The notes below the pieces were generated by a model. The model saw only the letters and a list, made by a program, of their open reading frames with translations, had not been told where the DNA came from and made no database searches. Shown piece after piece: positions 62,677-64,000 of a stretch of 64,000 nt of DNA (positions within the stretch are counted from its first letter, which is position 1; each line of letters starts with the position of its first letter). The DNA lies in contig JAHJJX010000008.1 in assembly GCA_018822665.1 (NCBI GenBank), positions 1 to 64,000 of the forward strand. Direction: 5' to 3'. This stretch comes from a bacterium (GTDB lineage: Bacteria > Campylobacterota > Campylobacteria > Campylobacterales > Sulfurimonadaceae). Made by a program: the position numbers and the translations under genes.

Positions 62677-64000
62677 ACGGTACCCTTATAGTAAATAATG
62701 CCCCTTCCTTGCTATTTTGTGCAATAAGCGAGCCTTGCATATTATCTTCAATAATCATTTTAGCTATATATAGCCCTAGTCCTGTTCCCATAGATTGATG
62801 TTTCGTTGTGAAATAGGGAGTGAATATTTTAGGTAATACCTCCTCTTGTATTCCCCCTGCATTATCTCCAATGGATAACACAACTTCATTGTTCTCCTTT
62901 TTTAATAAAATATCAATCTGAATATTAATAAGGTTTCTTTGAATTTTTATATCATGAATATTTGAAAGTATAGATACAATAACCTGTACATATTCATTCA
63001 TCAAGCCATAAATCTTTATTGTTTTGTCTGCTGAAACATTAAGCAATAATGTTTCATTTTCAGTTGTAAAATTAACAATTTCAAGTGCTTTGCTGAGTGC
63101 ATCAAAGAGGCTAAAAATAGATTTTTCTTTATCCGGCCTATAATAATTCATAAAATCCTCAATGGTTTCAGACATATAGACTATGCGCTTTTCCATTTTT
63201 TCAAGTTTATCTGAGAGTTCTGTTTGTGTTAAAATATTTATCTCATTTTTCTCTTTTAAGATTGCTACAATCGCATTAATTATCGCTAATGGCTGACGCC
63301 ACTGATGTGCAATATTACCAATCATTTCACCTATTTCAGCTCTTTTTGATTGCTCAAACAGCTGTCTGTCACGCTCCTTGATTGTTCTTTCTTTTCCTTG
63401 AAGCTCTTTAATAGTATCTATAAGTTCTTGATTGTATTTATCTTCTATATAAAGTCCGCAATCGAGATTTTTCATTTTTCCAATAAGGTCAGGAATGTAT
63501 TTTTTTTCTATAATAGAGCCATGCTGAGGAGCGATGAGATTTATATCCAGTTTTTCGATTTTAGATAATGCGTAATTAAATATATCTTTACTTGGCATGT
63601 ATTCTTGATGGAATTGCTTCGCTTTTTCAAAATAACTCTCATCCGCATAAAATTCCCAAGACTCTTCAATACCGCCAAAAATATCTCCGGAAAAAAGTGT
63701 TTTTGTTTTTGCATCATAACTAACAAAGGCTCCGGGTGAGTGGCAATATGGAGTAGTAAGAAAATCAAGTCTAAAATGATTATCCGTTATAAGGGTATTG
63801 TTATGCTTATCAATTTCATAGTATTTAGAGGTGACAAGATAATGCTTTATTAAAACAGACATTCTTGAATGAGTGACAATAAGCAAGTCCTCTCTATCTA
63901 TTAATTTTTCTATTTCCGGTACCGCTGCTGCTAAATCAGGGTCTTGATGATGCAAGATTATATATTTAATAGATTTAATATCACAGATTGTTTTAATCTT
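62666..64000 (-). CDS. Histidine kinase with di-iron metallo-beta-lactamase-fold sensor (5' end outside window)
   Basis: 444 residues are visible and the frame is still open at the edge. The N-terminal part is a metallo-beta-lactamase fold of the flavodiiron/ODP type: HHQDPD near the edge, then YCHSPGAF, LFSGDIFGG and APQHGS supply the His and Asp iron ligands. After a coiled coil comes the kinase: H-box IAHQWRQPL (phosphohistidine codon at 63307-63305), N-box and GTGLGL ATP site. ODP-type domains bind oxygen on a di-iron centre, so this is probably an oxygen or redox sensor in the cytoplasm. Cognate regulator follows. Confidence 0.85.
   Translation of the reverse strand, partial: KIKTICDIKSIKYIILHHQDPDLAAAVPEIEKLIDREDLLIVTHSRMSVLIKHYLVTSKYYEIDKHNNTLITDNHFRLDFLTTPYCHSPGAFVSYDAKTKTLFSGDIFGGIEESWEFYADESYFEKAKQFHQEYMPSKDIFNYALSKIEKLDINLIAPQHGSIIEKKYIPDLIGKMKNLDCGLYIEDKYNQELIDTIKELQGKERTIKERDRQLFEQSKRAEIGEMIGNIAHQWRQPLAIINAIVAILKEKNEINILTQTELSDKLEKMEKRIVYMSETIEDFMNYYRPDKEKSIFSLFDALSKALEIVNFTTENETLLLNVSADKTIKIYGLMNEYVQVIVSILSNIHDIKIQRNLINIQIDILLKKENNEVVLSIGDNAGGIQEEVLPKIFTPYFTTKHQSMGTGLGLYIAKMIIEDNMQGSLIAQNSKEGALFTIRVPYAD

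Noticed and set aside
1-64000. tRNA, rRNA, CRISPR arrays, insertion sequences, integrases.
   Set aside because: I looked for these and saw no supporting sequence; the AT-rich islands lack any transposase or integrase gene inside the window.

Overview
The window looks like chromosomal DNA of a free-living Campylobacterota (epsilonproteobacterium), most likely Sulfurimonas or a close relative. The pointers are low GC, gene orders shared with Campylobacter (topA-bioB-antiporter; dcd / accB-accC / SurA-like protein / gltX), many c-type cytochromes, metal efflux systems, and no rRNA, tRNA or CRISPR array. Genes are packed closely and no stretch over 300 bases lacks one.

Layout. 0-0.3 kb: start of a flagellin gene (minus strand) with a sigma-28 promoter. 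0.3-15 kb: housekeeping genes (topA, phosphodiesterase, bioB, antiporter, msrA, panE, asnB, pycA-type biotin carboxylase, an Ada-like protein, glyA). 15-27.7 kb: metal permease, NfeD/slipin pair, pcm, tandem GAF proteins, an arsC remnant, a kinase-like/DUF389 fusion, dcd, accBC, SurA-like chaperone, gltX. 27.8-32.7 kb: an SDR/AraC pair, then an AT-rich two-gene module, RecQ helicase fused to a phosphoribosyltransferase plus a DprA-like protein, probably a transferred defence or DNA-processing system. 33-37.7 kb: tri-heme peroxidase, membrane-anchored penta-heme cytochrome, and an HD-GYP protein whose periplasmic sensor carries a CXXCH haem site. 37.7-47.1 kb: NUDIX, ABC exporter, then a restriction-like operon (DNA methyltransferase, PemK/MazF toxin, helicase, GIY-YIG nuclease) with a divergent regulator. 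47.1-52.9 kb: a tripartite heavy-metal RND efflux operon whose first ribosome-binding site lies in a perfect hairpin. 52.9-60 kb: penta-heme cytochrome, tandem-AsnC (siroheme-decarboxylase-like) protein, precorrin-2 dehydrogenase, MFS transporter, TrpD-like protein and a Crp/Fnr regulator; an FNR-type box sits exactly at -41.5 of the predicted promoter. 60-64 kb: small secreted or membrane proteins, a Sel1 protein and a two-component system whose kinase carries a di-iron metallo-beta-lactamase-fold sensor.

The strongest unexplained signal is an 11-base word, GGCATGTGGAA, with 14 exact copies and eight one-mismatch copies (about 0.03 exact copies expected by chance over both strands). Copies occur equally on both strands, are tolerated in three reading frames (Pro-His-Ala, His-Val-Glu, Ala-Cys-Gly), and the four intergenic copies all lie at gene 3' ends, two of them as an inverted pair between convergent genes. 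This is how DNA uptake sequences of Neisseria and Pasteurellaceae are distributed, so it is a candidate uptake sequence for this lineage.
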